Positions 13,443-20,991 of a DNA stretch of 22,398 nucleotides are shown piece by piece. Both the position numbers and the translations under genes were made by a program. Under the pieces are notes generated by a model that saw only the letters and a program-made list of their open reading frames with translations, did no database searches and was not told where the DNA came from. Source of the DNA: Spirochaetia bacterium (lineage in GTDB: Bacteria; Spirochaetota; Spirochaetia; Treponematales; Treponemataceae). The stretch covers positions 1-22,398 of the forward strand of contig CAAGIS010000150.1 in the NCBI GenBank assembly GCA_900769985.1, in the 5' to 3' direction. Positions within the stretch are counted from its first letter, which is position 1. The number at the start of each line of letters is the position of its first letter.

Positions 13443-16103
13443 ATGAAAAACAAAAATAAAAAACAAATCAACCCGTTTGCAAAATTTTTGCTGACTGTTT
13501 TATGGTTTCTTATTGGAATTATTGCAGTCATTGCTTTATGGTGTACATTCTCCGCACTGGATAAAAAAAATCCTCTTTCAATGATTCCGACTCAATATTC
13601 TGCGTATGTTCACACAGATTCTTTTTACGAAGCTGCAAACCCTTTGCTTGATTTGCATGCTGCAGACATATTTTTGTCTTCTGATGAAATGTCTGATGTG
13701 CGCGGAATTTTTATGCTTTTGCGTGAATCGGAACTGAGGAACAACAGGTTTGTAAAATTCCTTTTGTCACGGAAAATCGATGCTGCATTGTATTCGCCTG
13801 ACGGAATCCCTGGCAGTTTTGTAGCTTCGATAGAACTTGGGGTCTTTTCAAGTGTAAGCCGTCTTGCAAGTCTGATTGTTCCGAATCTTAATTTGAAAAA
13901 CGTTTCAAAAATCCAGACTGGTAGGATGATTTTTTTTACTTATCAGACTGGCGAAACTGTTTTTTATTTTAAGCCGGTTAGAAATCTTTTGATTGTCAGC
14001 AACGACTTGAATTATTTTACGCAGTCTGTTCAAGGTAACAACGATTTGTCTTATACGCCGGAGCAGATTGAATTGCTCAATAAAAAAACTGACAATCCGA
14101 TAAAGCTCATAATCAATGCGAAAGAACTTGCTTTAAATTTTCTGCAGGAAAATGAAACTGTAAAAAGTGCGTTGTCTTTGATAAGCGATAGGACGTTAAG
14201 CCTTGTTTCTTTTCAGATAACTGACAATGAAATTGCATTGCAGATTGAAATTCCTGTAAACAGTGAAAATGAAAATTTTACGGGTACAAGTCTGGAAAAT
14301 ATTTCAAATCTACTTTCGCAAGATTCAACAGTGCCAGAACTTCCGACACGCTTGAGCAATATAATTCAGTATTATACGATTTTAAATGCAGGTACGATAG
14401 ATGAATTAAAAAAAGCTGTTTTTCCTTTTGTTCCCGAAGAAAAAAATATCAGTGGATTATGGCAGACAGCTAACAGTCTTTGCAAAACTTTTTTTAATAT
14501 TTCGTTTGATGATATTATTTCGTCATGGACAGAAAAAGAGTTTGCAGTTTTTGGAATTGAAGATTTAAATGAACCTGTTTTTGCAATAAAGATTTCTGAT
14601 GAAAAAAAACGAAAAGAAATTTTTAATACGATATTCAGTTCTTTTATACTGAACGAAAATAAAAGCCTTATTTTAAATGGTGTAAGAATTCCAAGAATGG
14701 AATTTCCGCCTTTTATACAAGGGATTTTAAAGGCATTTAATATTTCGTTAAAAACTCCGTATTATCTTGTTCTTAATAATTATGTTTATTTTTCACAGTC
14801 AGCAGAAAGTCTGTCTGCAGTCTATTCAACTTTTTCTAACGGCACAAATATTTCTTTTAGCGAAAACTGGAAAGCCGTTTCAAAAAACAATGAGCCTGCT
14901 TCAATCAGTTTGTTTTATGATTTGGAGCGAAGCCGTCCTTTCTTTGTAAATTCAAATTCTGGAATTTCGAATATTCTTGAACTATATTCTATTGGGCGTG
15001 CAAACATAGGTATAAACAATAGCTGCATTTATTTTACGCTGAATGCTGTCAGCAGGCGAAAAAGCGGATTGCGCAATGTTCCGGGTTTTCCTGTCGAATT
15101 GAATGGAAATCACGATTCAAAAATACTTACGTGCAATGTAAAAAATCCATCGACAATTTTCTGGCTTGAAAACAAGCAGACTTTAAAAGCAATGAACATA
15201 AAGAAAACTCTTACCTATACTTATGAACTTCCGGCATCATCTGTTATAAGACAGACTTCAAACGGTGAAAAAGAAATGGTTATGGCGCTGACAAAAAACA
15301 GCCAGCTTTTTTTATTCAATGAAAAACTTGAAGTTGAAAAGGGATATCCTGTTTTTATTCCTGACGATTTTATAGATACACCATATCTGTCATTTGAAGA
15401 ATCTTTTGTGCCGGCTGAATCAGGCAAGTTTTATAAAATAAAAAACAGGAAAATTTCTGTAATGGATTTTGGTCTTGAAAGCTTTGACAATTCAAAGCTT
15501 GTTGCAAATTACAATGGAACGCTTGGAACGATTTATGAACGCGGATTTTTAGGAAAGATTTTTGTCCTTAAAAACGGCGAATGTATTAACAAAGATAATC
15601 CGATTATGCTCGATAAAATAGGATTTGAAGGCCCTGCAATTACTGCGGACAATAAGTATGTCGGTTTTGTTTCTCAGTCGGGAAACGTTTACATCTGGAA
15701 TATCACGGATAATGACACTGCCGAAGAATATTTTGAAATTCAACTTGATGGAATTTTTAACATAAATCTTGCAGCTTCAAAAGAAAACTTTTTTGCGCTT
15801 TCTACGACAGGCGAAATTTTTAAAATCAATCTTTCAGCAAAAAGCGTGACTTCAGTTCAGATAGATTATGTAACTGCAAAAGAGGGCAGGATTTCTGTTC
15901 AAACTGTGAAAGGCGAAAATTACCTTACAGTTGGAATTGATGGAAATCTGATTTATTGTTTTAACGAAAACCTTGAATTGGTTTCTGGATTTCCGATTGC
16001 CGGTAACGGAATTCCTGCCTTTGCAGATGTGAATGGTGATAACAGTCCTGACTGCTTTGCACTTACGGTTGACAATAAACTTAATGCATGGAATTTGAGG
16101 TAG
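13443..16103 (+). CDS. Large membrane-anchored protein with a beta-propeller-like C-terminal half
   Basis: From ATG 13443 the protein has 886 residues. After a very basic N-terminus (MKNKNKKQ), one hydrophobic segment (FLLTVLWFLIGIIAVIALWC) anchors it, with the rest predicted extracytoplasmic. The first half, to about residue 560, is an alpha/beta region I do not recognise. The last 300 or so residues alternate short strands with GEIF/GNVY/GNLIYC-type turns and end with a segment like FG-GAP or WD-like repeats (GNGIPAFADVNGDNSPDCFALTVDNKLNAWN), suggesting a propeller. No enzyme motif is seen. An AGAAGG site lies 14 bases upstream of this ATG, a long spacing. ATG 13404 (13 more residues), 8 bases after a TATTAT box, is a real alternative. 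The lipoprotein gene follows after 4 bases. Confidence 0.75.
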   Translation: MKNKNKKQINPFAKFLLTVLWFLIGIIAVIALWCTFSALDKKNPLSMIPTQYSAYVHTDSFYEAANPLLDLHAADIFLSSDEMSDVRGIFMLLRESELRNNRFVKFLLSRKIDAALYSPDGIPGSFVASIELGVFSSVSRLASLIVPNLNLKNVSKIQTGRMIFFTYQTGETVFYFKPVRNLLIVSNDLNYFTQSVQGNNDLSYTPEQIELLNKKTDNPIKLIINAKELALNFLQENETVKSALSLISDRTLSLVSFQITDNEIALQIEIPVNSENENFTGTSLENISNLLSQDSTVPELPTRLSNIIQYYTILNAGTIDELKKAVFPFVPEEKNISGLWQTANSLCKTFFNISFDDIISSWTEKEFAVFGIEDLNEPVFAIKISDEKKRKEIFNTIFSSFILNENKSLILNGVRIPRMEFPPFIQGILKAFNISLKTPYYLVLNNYVYFSQSAESLSAVYSTFSNGTNISFSENWKAVSKNNEPASISLFYDLERSRPFFVNSNSGISNILELYSIGRANIGINNSCIYFTLNAVSRRKSGLRNVPGFPVELNGNHDSKILTCNVKNPSTIFWLENKQTLKAMNIKKTLTYTYELPASSVIRQTSNGEKEMVMALTKNSQLFLFNEKLEVEKGYPVFIPDDFIDTPYLSFEESFVPAESGKFYKIKNRKISVMDFGLESFDNSKLVANYNGTLGTIYERGFLGKIFVLKNGECINKDNPIMLDKIGFEGPAITADNKYVGFVSQSGNVYIWNITDNDTAEEYFEIQLDGIFNINLAASKENFFALSTTGEIFKINLSAKSVTSVQIDYVTAKEGRISVQTVKGENYLTVGIDGNLIYCFNENLELVSGFPIAGNGIPAFADVNGDNSPDCFALTVDNKLNAWNLR

Positions 16104-16107
16104 AGAA

Positions 16108-17241
16108 ATGAGGCGGATTAAAATGAATGGAAAAAAATTATTTGCACTTTTGGTTATTGTTACGGCTGGTGTTTTTCTGACTGTGTTTTCTTCGTGTACT
16201 ACGCTGCAGCAGGATGTCGTAGTTTCTTCTGTTCAAAAGGACGAAATAAAAGAAATCGGTAATTTTGAATTCCGGCTTGCATATCTTGATTCGGCAGATA
16301 TAAATCCGCAGGAGGCAGGACAGTCAGATGTTCAGGCAAAAAACGCCGGTTGCGAAAGGCTTATAAGTGAGATTAACGGCGTGCTGAAAAATTCAGATTT
16401 AGTTCTTGCAGCTCAGGCACGGCTTATTGCACTGAAGGGCAGGGTGTATTTTATTCTGCACAATGAGGCAAAAGCAAAAGAGTGTTATTTGATGGCGGAA
16501 GAAAAATACAAAGGTGACATTCAGAATTTTATTCTGGCGCACAGACTTTCGTTAATAGACGATTTAACTTCGCGTACGATTCCAAACTCGGAAAAACCTT
16601 TGATTTTAATTGAACAGGCAATCGATGCATATAAAGCAAAAGACTATCTTTCTGCTGTTGCAAAATTTGACGAAGCATTTATTTCTTCTGAAAATTTTTA
16701 CAAAGATGCGTATCGGGCACTCCGTGATGATGCCTGGAACAAGCGCTCGCTGCAGGAAAGTTCCCAGACTTCAAGTCTTCTTGAAAAATCAGAGCTTACA
16801 ATCGGACAGATGATGCTGATGACACAGAATTATCCTAATATCATTGATTATTATACAGCAGGAAACCGCTTTGGTGAAGCTGCACTGTTTAAAAAACTTG
16901 TTCAAAAAGGACTGATAACTTCTGCAACTCAGATACAATCACCACAACGGACATATGCGTACACAAAGCTTACGCGCAGTATGCAGGCACGTTTTCTCTG
17001 GAATATTTTTTGTGACAAAAAGAATAAACCTGATTTGCGGACTAAGTATTCAACTGCGTACAGCAAGTTAAATGCAGAGTCGCCTGTAAAAGACGTTCTG
17101 CTTAGCGACGAAGATTTTGATGCAATTTTAGGCTGTGTAGAATTTGACATTATGGAATTGTCTGACGGAATAAATTTTAATCCGCATAATTCTGTCAGTG
17201 GAATTGAATTTGACAAAGCGTTACAGAAGCTGAATAAATAA
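16108..17241 (+). CDS. Putative lipoprotein with TPR-like helical repeats
   Basis: This 377-residue protein has a hydrophobic signal and lipobox TVFSSC (Cys30 from this start), so it is predicted to be lipid-anchored in the envelope. Residues about 60-200 contain helix pairs resembling TPRs (ALKGRVYFILHNEAKAKECYLMAEEKY, AYKAKDYLSAVAKFDEAF). The C-terminal third (DEDFDAILGCVEFDIMELSDG) is unassigned. It starts 4 bases after the stop of the large membrane protein, so the two are co-translated and may form one envelope complex; this is inference. Two starts are possible: ATG 16108 with GAGG 7 bases upstream, or ATG 16123 with AGGCGG 6 bases upstream. The second gives a more standard signal peptide. 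I do not recognise a named family. Confidence 0.75.
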   Translation: MRRIKMNGKKLFALLVIVTAGVFLTVFSSCTTLQQDVVVSSVQKDEIKEIGNFEFRLAYLDSADINPQEAGQSDVQAKNAGCERLISEINGVLKNSDLVLAAQARLIALKGRVYFILHNEAKAKECYLMAEEKYKGDIQNFILAHRLSLIDDLTSRTIPNSEKPLILIEQAIDAYKAKDYLSAVAKFDEAFISSENFYKDAYRALRDDAWNKRSLQESSQTSSLLEKSELTIGQMMLMTQNYPNIIDYYTAGNRFGEAALFKKLVQKGLITSATQIQSPQRTYAYTKLTRSMQARFLWNIFCDKKNKPDLRTKYSTAYSKLNAESPVKDVLLSDEDFDAILGCVEFDIMELSDGINFNPHNSVSGIEFDKALQKLNK

Positions 17242-17282
17242 AAATATTTTTATATCCAGCTTTCTGTTTTGCTTTTTATTTT
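17224..17282 (+). terminator. Probable rho-independent terminator after the lipoprotein gene
   Basis: CAGAAGCTG (17224-17232) pairs with CAGCTTTCTG (17257-17266, one bulged T) around a loop that itself contains the palindrome TAAAAATATTTTTA. A T-rich run (17267-17282) follows on the plus strand. The stem overlaps the last codons of the lipoprotein gene. Confidence 0.5.
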
Positions 17283-17284
17283 TG

Positions 17285-19381
17285 TTATACTTTGAACTGA
17301 TCGATTTCGTTTCCGATGAGGAAAACGGCACTTCGCATTTGTGATGAAATATCTGTAAGTGCAGTTCCTGTTTCGTTGATTTTTTTTGCACCGGCATCCA
17401 TTTCAATCATGCTTGTCTGCATTTCGTCTGTATAATCGCGAAGAGTAGTTACTTCATGCAGGATTGATTGAGAGCCTGAAGACATTTCACCAGCAGCAGA
17501 ACGTACTTCTTGTGTAGTGTCGCTCATCATCTGTAAAGCTTCTAAAACCTGCTTTGAACCTTCCTGCTGTTCCTGCATTGCAGAACGAATCTGGTGTACG
17601 AGTTCATCTGTTGTTTCGATGTTGGCAGATACGGCAGCAAATGCAGAAGAACTTTCAGAAGATGAGTTTACAACTTCTTCGATTGATTCTTTTATTTTTG
17701 TCAGCTGTTCGCCGATTGTTTTAGATTGGGTTGAAGAAGTTTCTGAGAGTTTTCTGATTTCGTCGGCAACAACAGAGAAACCTTTTCCGGCTTCTCCTGC
17801 ATGAGCGGCTTCGATTGCAGCATTCATTGCAAGAAGGTTTGTTTGTTCTGCAATGGCAGCGATTGCAGCGTTTGCTTCCTGAAGCATTACTGACTGGCTT
17901 TCAATTTGTTCTATGCGCTCGTTTACGATAACTTGTTTTTGAGAACCAGAATTTGCGTTTGACTGTAATTCTTCAAATGCAATTGCCATTTTTTCTACAG
18001 ACTGATTTACAGAACCGATGTTTCCAATCATTTCTTCAATGGCAGCGCTTGCTTGTGTTACGCCGCTTGCCTGATTTTCAATCATGCGTTCAAGCGACTG
18101 AATGTTTGAAGTAATCTGTGTAACGGCGCTTGCTGTTCCATGAACGCTTGCACCCTGTTTTGTGATGTGGGTTTTTACACTTTCAATATTTGCAAGAATC
18201 TGCGTAATTGAACTTTCGGTGTCTTCGATTGCAGCGCCAAGGTCTGAATCGATTGAATCAAGATTTGTTTTTGATTCTTTTATTTTTATAATGATGTTTT
18301 GAATTTTTTCAACGAACATATTGAAGCCGTTTACGACTGCTCCGATTTCATTGTTGTGCGTAATTTCGATACGGCGTGTCAAATCTGCGTTGCCTGTTGC
18401 AATTCCTTCGATAATGTCAACGATAACGCTCAAAGGTCTTAATGATTGTGTCAAAAGCAGGGATAATGCAAGTAAAACGATTACTCCGATAGCGACATTT
18501 CCAATTATTAATGAAGAGCGCAGATAGTTTGGACTTTGCATTAACTGTTTTCGAGGAGAACAAATGGCGATTGACCATGGAGTATTTTTTACTGGTGCAT
18601 AAGAAACAAAAGTTTCTTCAGAAGTTTGCTTATAGATATAGCCAGAACCGACTTCGCCTGATACCATTTTTATTGAAATATCTTTTAAATCTTCAGGAAC
18701 ATCGTCATCAATAATGAAATTTTTGTTAATTGCGTATTCAAGTTTTTTATGGCTTACAACTGTGCCGTTTCCGTCAAGTAAGAATGCATAGCCCATGTCA
18801 CCTAAAGTAAACTGACTGACAGTTTCCTGTAAATATGCAATCGAATGAACACCTACAAACATGCCCACAAGAGCACCTGTTTTGTCGTAAGCACCTTTGA
18901 CTACCATCACTGAAACTTTTCCTGTTGCTTTTGCTACGGTAGGATTTTCGATTGAAAAAGTTGCAAGCCCTGTAGAGATCTTTTTAAAATAATTTCTGTC
19001 TTTATGGTTTCCTTTTTTGCCAGAATCATAAAAACTGTTTCCTTTTGAATCTATAAAAAGGACGTATTCAAAATTTTCAGGTCGGCGTGATTTTGTCTCT
19101 GTAAGCCATTTTCCAATTTCTTCAGAGGATTCATGATTGTAAATTACATCGCTTTCTGCATACATGTTAAGAGAATAAAGTCCTGTCGAAATCCAATTTG
19201 AAAGTGATTCAGCATAGCTTTCAGAAATTTTTTCGATGCTATGAGTAGAATCTGCAATTATGATTTTTCTAGCCTTGAAGACAGAATAAATCGTTAAAAA
19301 AGTAAAATTTGCAATAACAACAAGTCCAATGATGATGCAAATTTTTGTAACTAAACCCTTCTTTTTTATAGTTTCATTCAT
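17285..19381 (-). CDS. Methyl-accepting chemotaxis protein with a Cache-type sensor domain
   Basis: This is a 698-residue chemoreceptor of the inner membrane. Membrane segment 1 is at about 13-33; a large periplasmic dCache-type ligand domain follows at about 45-275, with typical phrases (YVLFIDSKGNSFYDS, KATGKVSVMVVKG, GYAFLLDGNGTVVSH, YAPVKNTPWSIAI). Membrane segment 2 is at 291-311 and HAMP at about 312-365. The signalling helices run to the end, with the highly conserved hairpin tip at about 508-545 (AEQTNLLAMNAAIEAAHAGE). There is no C-terminal CheR-tether pentapeptide. The ligand is unknown. Start ATG 19381 is chosen because CTGGGAG lies 5 bases upstream; an earlier in-frame start at 19417 lies within the leader. 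It feeds the CheA/CheW motility pathway. Its promoter is sigma-70-like, not flagellar sigma-28 type. Confidence 0.93.
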   Translation of the reverse strand: MNETIKKKGLVTKICIIIGLVVIANFTFLTIYSVFKARKIIIADSTHSIEKISESYAESLSNWISTGLYSLNMYAESDVIYNHESSEEIGKWLTETKSRRPENFEYVLFIDSKGNSFYDSGKKGNHKDRNYFKKISTGLATFSIENPTVAKATGKVSVMVVKGAYDKTGALVGMFVGVHSIAYLQETVSQFTLGDMGYAFLLDGNGTVVSHKKLEYAINKNFIIDDDVPEDLKDISIKMVSGEVGSGYIYKQTSEETFVSYAPVKNTPWSIAICSPRKQLMQSPNYLRSSLIIGNVAIGVIVLLALSLLLTQSLRPLSVIVDIIEGIATGNADLTRRIEITHNNEIGAVVNGFNMFVEKIQNIIIKIKESKTNLDSIDSDLGAAIEDTESSITQILANIESVKTHITKQGASVHGTASAVTQITSNIQSLERMIENQASGVTQASAAIEEMIGNIGSVNQSVEKMAIAFEELQSNANSGSQKQVIVNERIEQIESQSVMLQEANAAIAAIAEQTNLLAMNAAIEAAHAGEAGKGFSVVADEIRKLSETSSTQSKTIGEQLTKIKESIEEVVNSSSESSSAFAAVSANIETTDELVHQIRSAMQEQQEGSKQVLEALQMMSDTTQEVRSAAGEMSSGSQSILHEVTTLRDYTDEMQTSMIEMDAGAKKINETGTALTDISSQMRSAVFLIGNEIDQFKV

Positions 19382-19431
19382 AATGGCTCCCAGTTGAAAT
19401 TTATTTAAATTTATCAATATAGGTATATATA

Positions 19432-19460
19432 ATTATATGTCCAAATTTATTACTTTTCAA
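19432..19460 (-). promoter_or_regulatory. Sigma-70-type promoter of the chemoreceptor gene
   Basis: On the minus strand, TTGAAA (19460-19455) is followed by 17 bases and a perfect TATAAT (19437-19432). Predicted transcription start is near 19425, leaving a leader of about 40 bases with a GGGAG ribosome site before the ATG at 19381. Confidence 0.8.
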
Positions 19461-19523
19461 CAGAAAATGTCAAAAGCAATAAAAAAAATGGACGTATAAA
19501 GCGAGAGAGGAACTTAAATTTAT

Positions 19524-19531
19524 GGGGGGGG
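19524..19531. repeat. Homopolymer run of eight G
   Basis: GGGGGGGG (C8 on the minus strand) starts 5 bases beyond the pgsA stop codon on the minus strand and lies about 64 bases upstream of the chemoreceptor -35 box. Runs of this length are out of place in AT-rich DNA and are prone to slipped-strand length change. Confidence 0.9.
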
Positions 19532-19536
19532 AATTT

Positions 19537-20133
19537 TCATATTTCTGATTTTAGCAGACTGCCGAAATTTTTTAGGTAATCAATAAAGGAAATATATGCT
19601 GCAAGAACGCAAATCCAAGATAAAACCTGCACTATAATAGAATGTACTGTAGAAAAATTTGCAGAAATCGGGCAGCCTGTTCTTATTGCACAGTCTTTAA
19701 GCAAAATTACGAATCCTGTCAGAATGTAAAGGCATGTTTTTAATTTTCCACCTTTTCGTGCAGCAATTGCAATACCTTTTTTGCTTGCAACCATACGCAG
19801 AAAATTCATTGTAAATTCACGGTATAAAATCAGAATCAAGCAGATTACGTTAAAATATCCGTCAAAGGTAAAAGCGCAAAGTGTAGTAATATGAAGAAAA
19901 ACATCTGCAAACGGATCAAAAATCTTGCCAAAATCACTTACTTCATTTTTTTTACGTGCAAAAAAGCCATCGAGGAAATCTGTAAATTCCATGAATGCCA
20001 AAAGTGGAATCAATATCCAGCCAGAAATAGTCTTAAAAATTGCGCTGTTCATATATACAGGAAGAAAATATAATAGAAGAAAAACGGGAGCTAAAACAAT
20101 TCGTGTCAAAGTGAATTTATTTGATAATTTCAT
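19537..20133 (-). CDS. pgsA: CDP-alcohol phosphatidyltransferase, probably CDP-diacylglycerol-glycerol-3-phosphate phosphatidyltransferase
   Basis: This 198-residue integral membrane enzyme of phospholipid synthesis most likely makes phosphatidylglycerol phosphate from CDP-diacylglycerol and glycerol-3-phosphate. The family signature D-x2-D-G-x2-A-R-x8-G-x3-D-x3-D is complete: Asp52, Asp55, Gly56, Ala59, Arg60, Gly69, Asp73 and Asp77. Several hydrophobic helices flank it (for example LTRIVLAPVFLLLYFLPV and IIVQVLSWICVLAAYISFI). The N-terminus KLSNKFTLTRIVLAP is typical of PgsA, supporting ATG 20133. An in-frame TTG at 20169 would give 12 more residues, but that TTG is the first half of the -35 box of a near-consensus promoter, so it is rejected. 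No Shine-Dalgarno site is present; the message is probably leaderless. Other substrates in the family cannot be excluded. Confidence 0.88.
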   Translation of the reverse strand: MKLSNKFTLTRIVLAPVFLLLYFLPVYMNSAIFKTISGWILIPLLAFMEFTDFLDGFFARKKNEVSDFGKIFDPFADVFLHITTLCAFTFDGYFNVICLILILYREFTMNFLRMVASKKGIAIAARKGGKLKTCLYILTGFVILLKDCAIRTGCPISANFSTVHSIIVQVLSWICVLAAYISFIDYLKNFGSLLKSEI

Positions 20134-20140
20134 GAATAAA

Positions 20141-20169
20141 ATTATATTTTCAAGGTAGGGAAAAGTCAA
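20141..20169 (-). promoter_or_regulatory. Near-consensus sigma-70-type promoter of pgsA, abutting the start codon
   Basis: On the minus strand, TTGACT (20169-20164) is followed by exactly 17 bases and TATAAT (20146-20141). Seven bases then precede the ATG at 20133. The predicted start of transcription is at or next to the start codon. This is the cleanest promoter in the window. Confidence 0.85.
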
Positions 20170-20174
20170 GTTGC

Positions 20175-20412
20175 GCGAGTGAATTTCAAATGCTTACAAA
20201 CATGAAAGTAGCTCGCGCTACGAGAATTGCGCAAAGGCAATTCTCTATGTGGTGTTGGAGCGATATGTGCGAGTGAATTTCAAATGCTTACAAACATGGA
20301 AGTAGCTCGCGCTACGAGAATTGCGCAAAGGCAATTCTCTATGTGGTGTTGGAGCGATATGTGCGAGTGAATTTCAAATGCTTACAAACACGGAAGTAGC
20401 TCGCGCTACGAG
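20175..20412. repeat. Tandem array of a 94-bp repeat, about 2.5 copies
   Basis: Copies begin at 20175, 20269 and 20363 (period 94); the third stops after about 50 bases at 20412. Copies 1 and 2 differ at one base, and the third differs at one more. Each full unit holds two perfect inverted repeats: GTAGC-tcgc-GCTAC (20208-20221 in copy 1) and GAGAATTGC-gcaaag-GCAATTCTC (20222-20245). In copy 1 a GCGCGAG at 20173-20179 can also pair with CTCGCGC at 20212-20218. The period is not a multiple of three, so it is not a repeated protein segment. It lies directly upstream of the pgsA promoter. Confidence 0.95.
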
Positions 20413-20560
20413 TTTTGGACTCTGTGAAATTCTTTCTGTAAATTCCTAAAAAGTAGGCACTGTGGTAAAATAAACACAGGAGGCTTTTATTTTTCTTCAC
20501 TAATGTCCGTGTAAAACTCTTTACCGCACCATAGGCATACCCTGTGGGTTTCTTATGGTA
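20413..20560. other. Gene-poor stretch, probably part of a repeated extragenic element
   Basis: No convincing gene starts here. The stretch joins the 94-bp array at 20412. On the minus strand, a 73-codon open frame runs from 20560 to a TAG at 20341-20339, passing through this stretch and the last repeat copy, in the same phase as the broken gene upstream. It has no start with a ribosome site and reads like a spurious Cys/Tyr/Lys-rich peptide (YHKKPTGYAYGAVKSFTRT at its beginning). From memory such peptides occur as predicted hypothetical proteins in Treponema genomes, suggesting a dispersed repeat; this needs a search. An AGGAGG at 20478-20483 on the plus strand has no usable start codon after it. 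Confidence 0.45.
20528..20559. terminator. Imperfect hairpin just past the broken gene
   Basis: ACCATA (20528-20533) pairs with TATGGT (20554-20559) and ACCC (20539-20542) with GGGT (20546-20549) around a TGT loop; an internal loop separates the two stems. It starts 1-2 bases beyond the minus-strand TAA. There is no T run after it, so termination is uncertain. Confidence 0.35.
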
Positions 20561-20983
20561 TTAAAGCGAATATAATTCAAACTCATTTTCGGATATTTTC
20601 TTGATTCTTAAAGAATCAATTTTATAAGGCTCATCAAGATTCACATCTATTACCAAATTTAATGTTGACAAGACTTTATAAAATGGATGAATTATATAAA
20701 CACTTGCATTTTGTTTATAATCTACAATTAACAAAGCCGTTTCCCAAAACTCCTAATTATCTTTTTTTCTAAAAGATGTACAGTATTTTAAAAACAGATC
20801 GTCTGATAAATTCCCCTTGAATACATAAACTGTTCCAGACGATTCATGAGTTAAATCAGCAATAGAGATTACCTCATTATCTTTCATTTCTAATTCTTGA
20901 ATAGCTTTTTGATAATCAGCATCAGACATTTTTTGACGAGAAACTATCCAATTTCCATTCTCATCCTGAGATGACTGAGAGAG
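20561..20983 (-). pseudogene. Remnant of an unrecognised gene, interrupted by one in-frame amber codon and lacking a start
   Basis: On the minus strand, one frame is open from 20983 (just after a TAA at 20986-20984) to a TAG at 20755-20753, then continues in the same phase to a TAA at 20563-20561. The two parts read as one protein-like sequence of about 140 codons: a first half with SDADYQKAIQELEMKDNEV and a second half with EFWETALLIVDYKQNASV. CAG to TAG would be a single transition, so the amber codon looks like a recent mutation. No start with a ribosome site is seen; the only in-frame ATG (20929) lacks one, so the 5' end is probably missing. The remnant lies 8 bases after the ankyrin gene. 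No family is recognised. Alternatively it is two tiny unrelated frames, but continuity across the stop argues against that. Confidence 0.6.
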
Positions 20984-20991
20984 TTATGCTT

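Noticed and set aside
19382..19417. Upstream start for the chemoreceptor at 19417
   Set aside because: It lacks a ribosome site, while ATG 19381 has CTGGGAG at good spacing and a typical chemoreceptor N-terminus.
19522..19545. A small plus-strand gene over the G tract
   Set aside because: It encodes only eight residues before a stop and overlaps the end of pgsA; kept only as context for the homopolymer.
20133..20169. Longer N-terminus of the phosphatidyltransferase from a TTG at 20169
   Set aside because: The TTG and the codons after it are the -35 box, spacer and -10 box of a near-consensus promoter; the conserved N-terminus begins at ATG 20133.
20175..20412. CRISPR array
   Set aside because: The 94-bp units are contiguous with no unique spacers and no cas genes nearby.
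20461..20505. A plus-strand gene start behind AGGAGG at 20478-20483
   Set aside because: No start codon at usable spacing leads to more than a few codons before a stop.
20753..20755. Amber recoding (pyrrolysine or suppressor) in the remnant
   Set aside because: No other supporting signal is visible, the gene also lacks a start, and a CAG to TAG mutation in a decaying gene is simpler.
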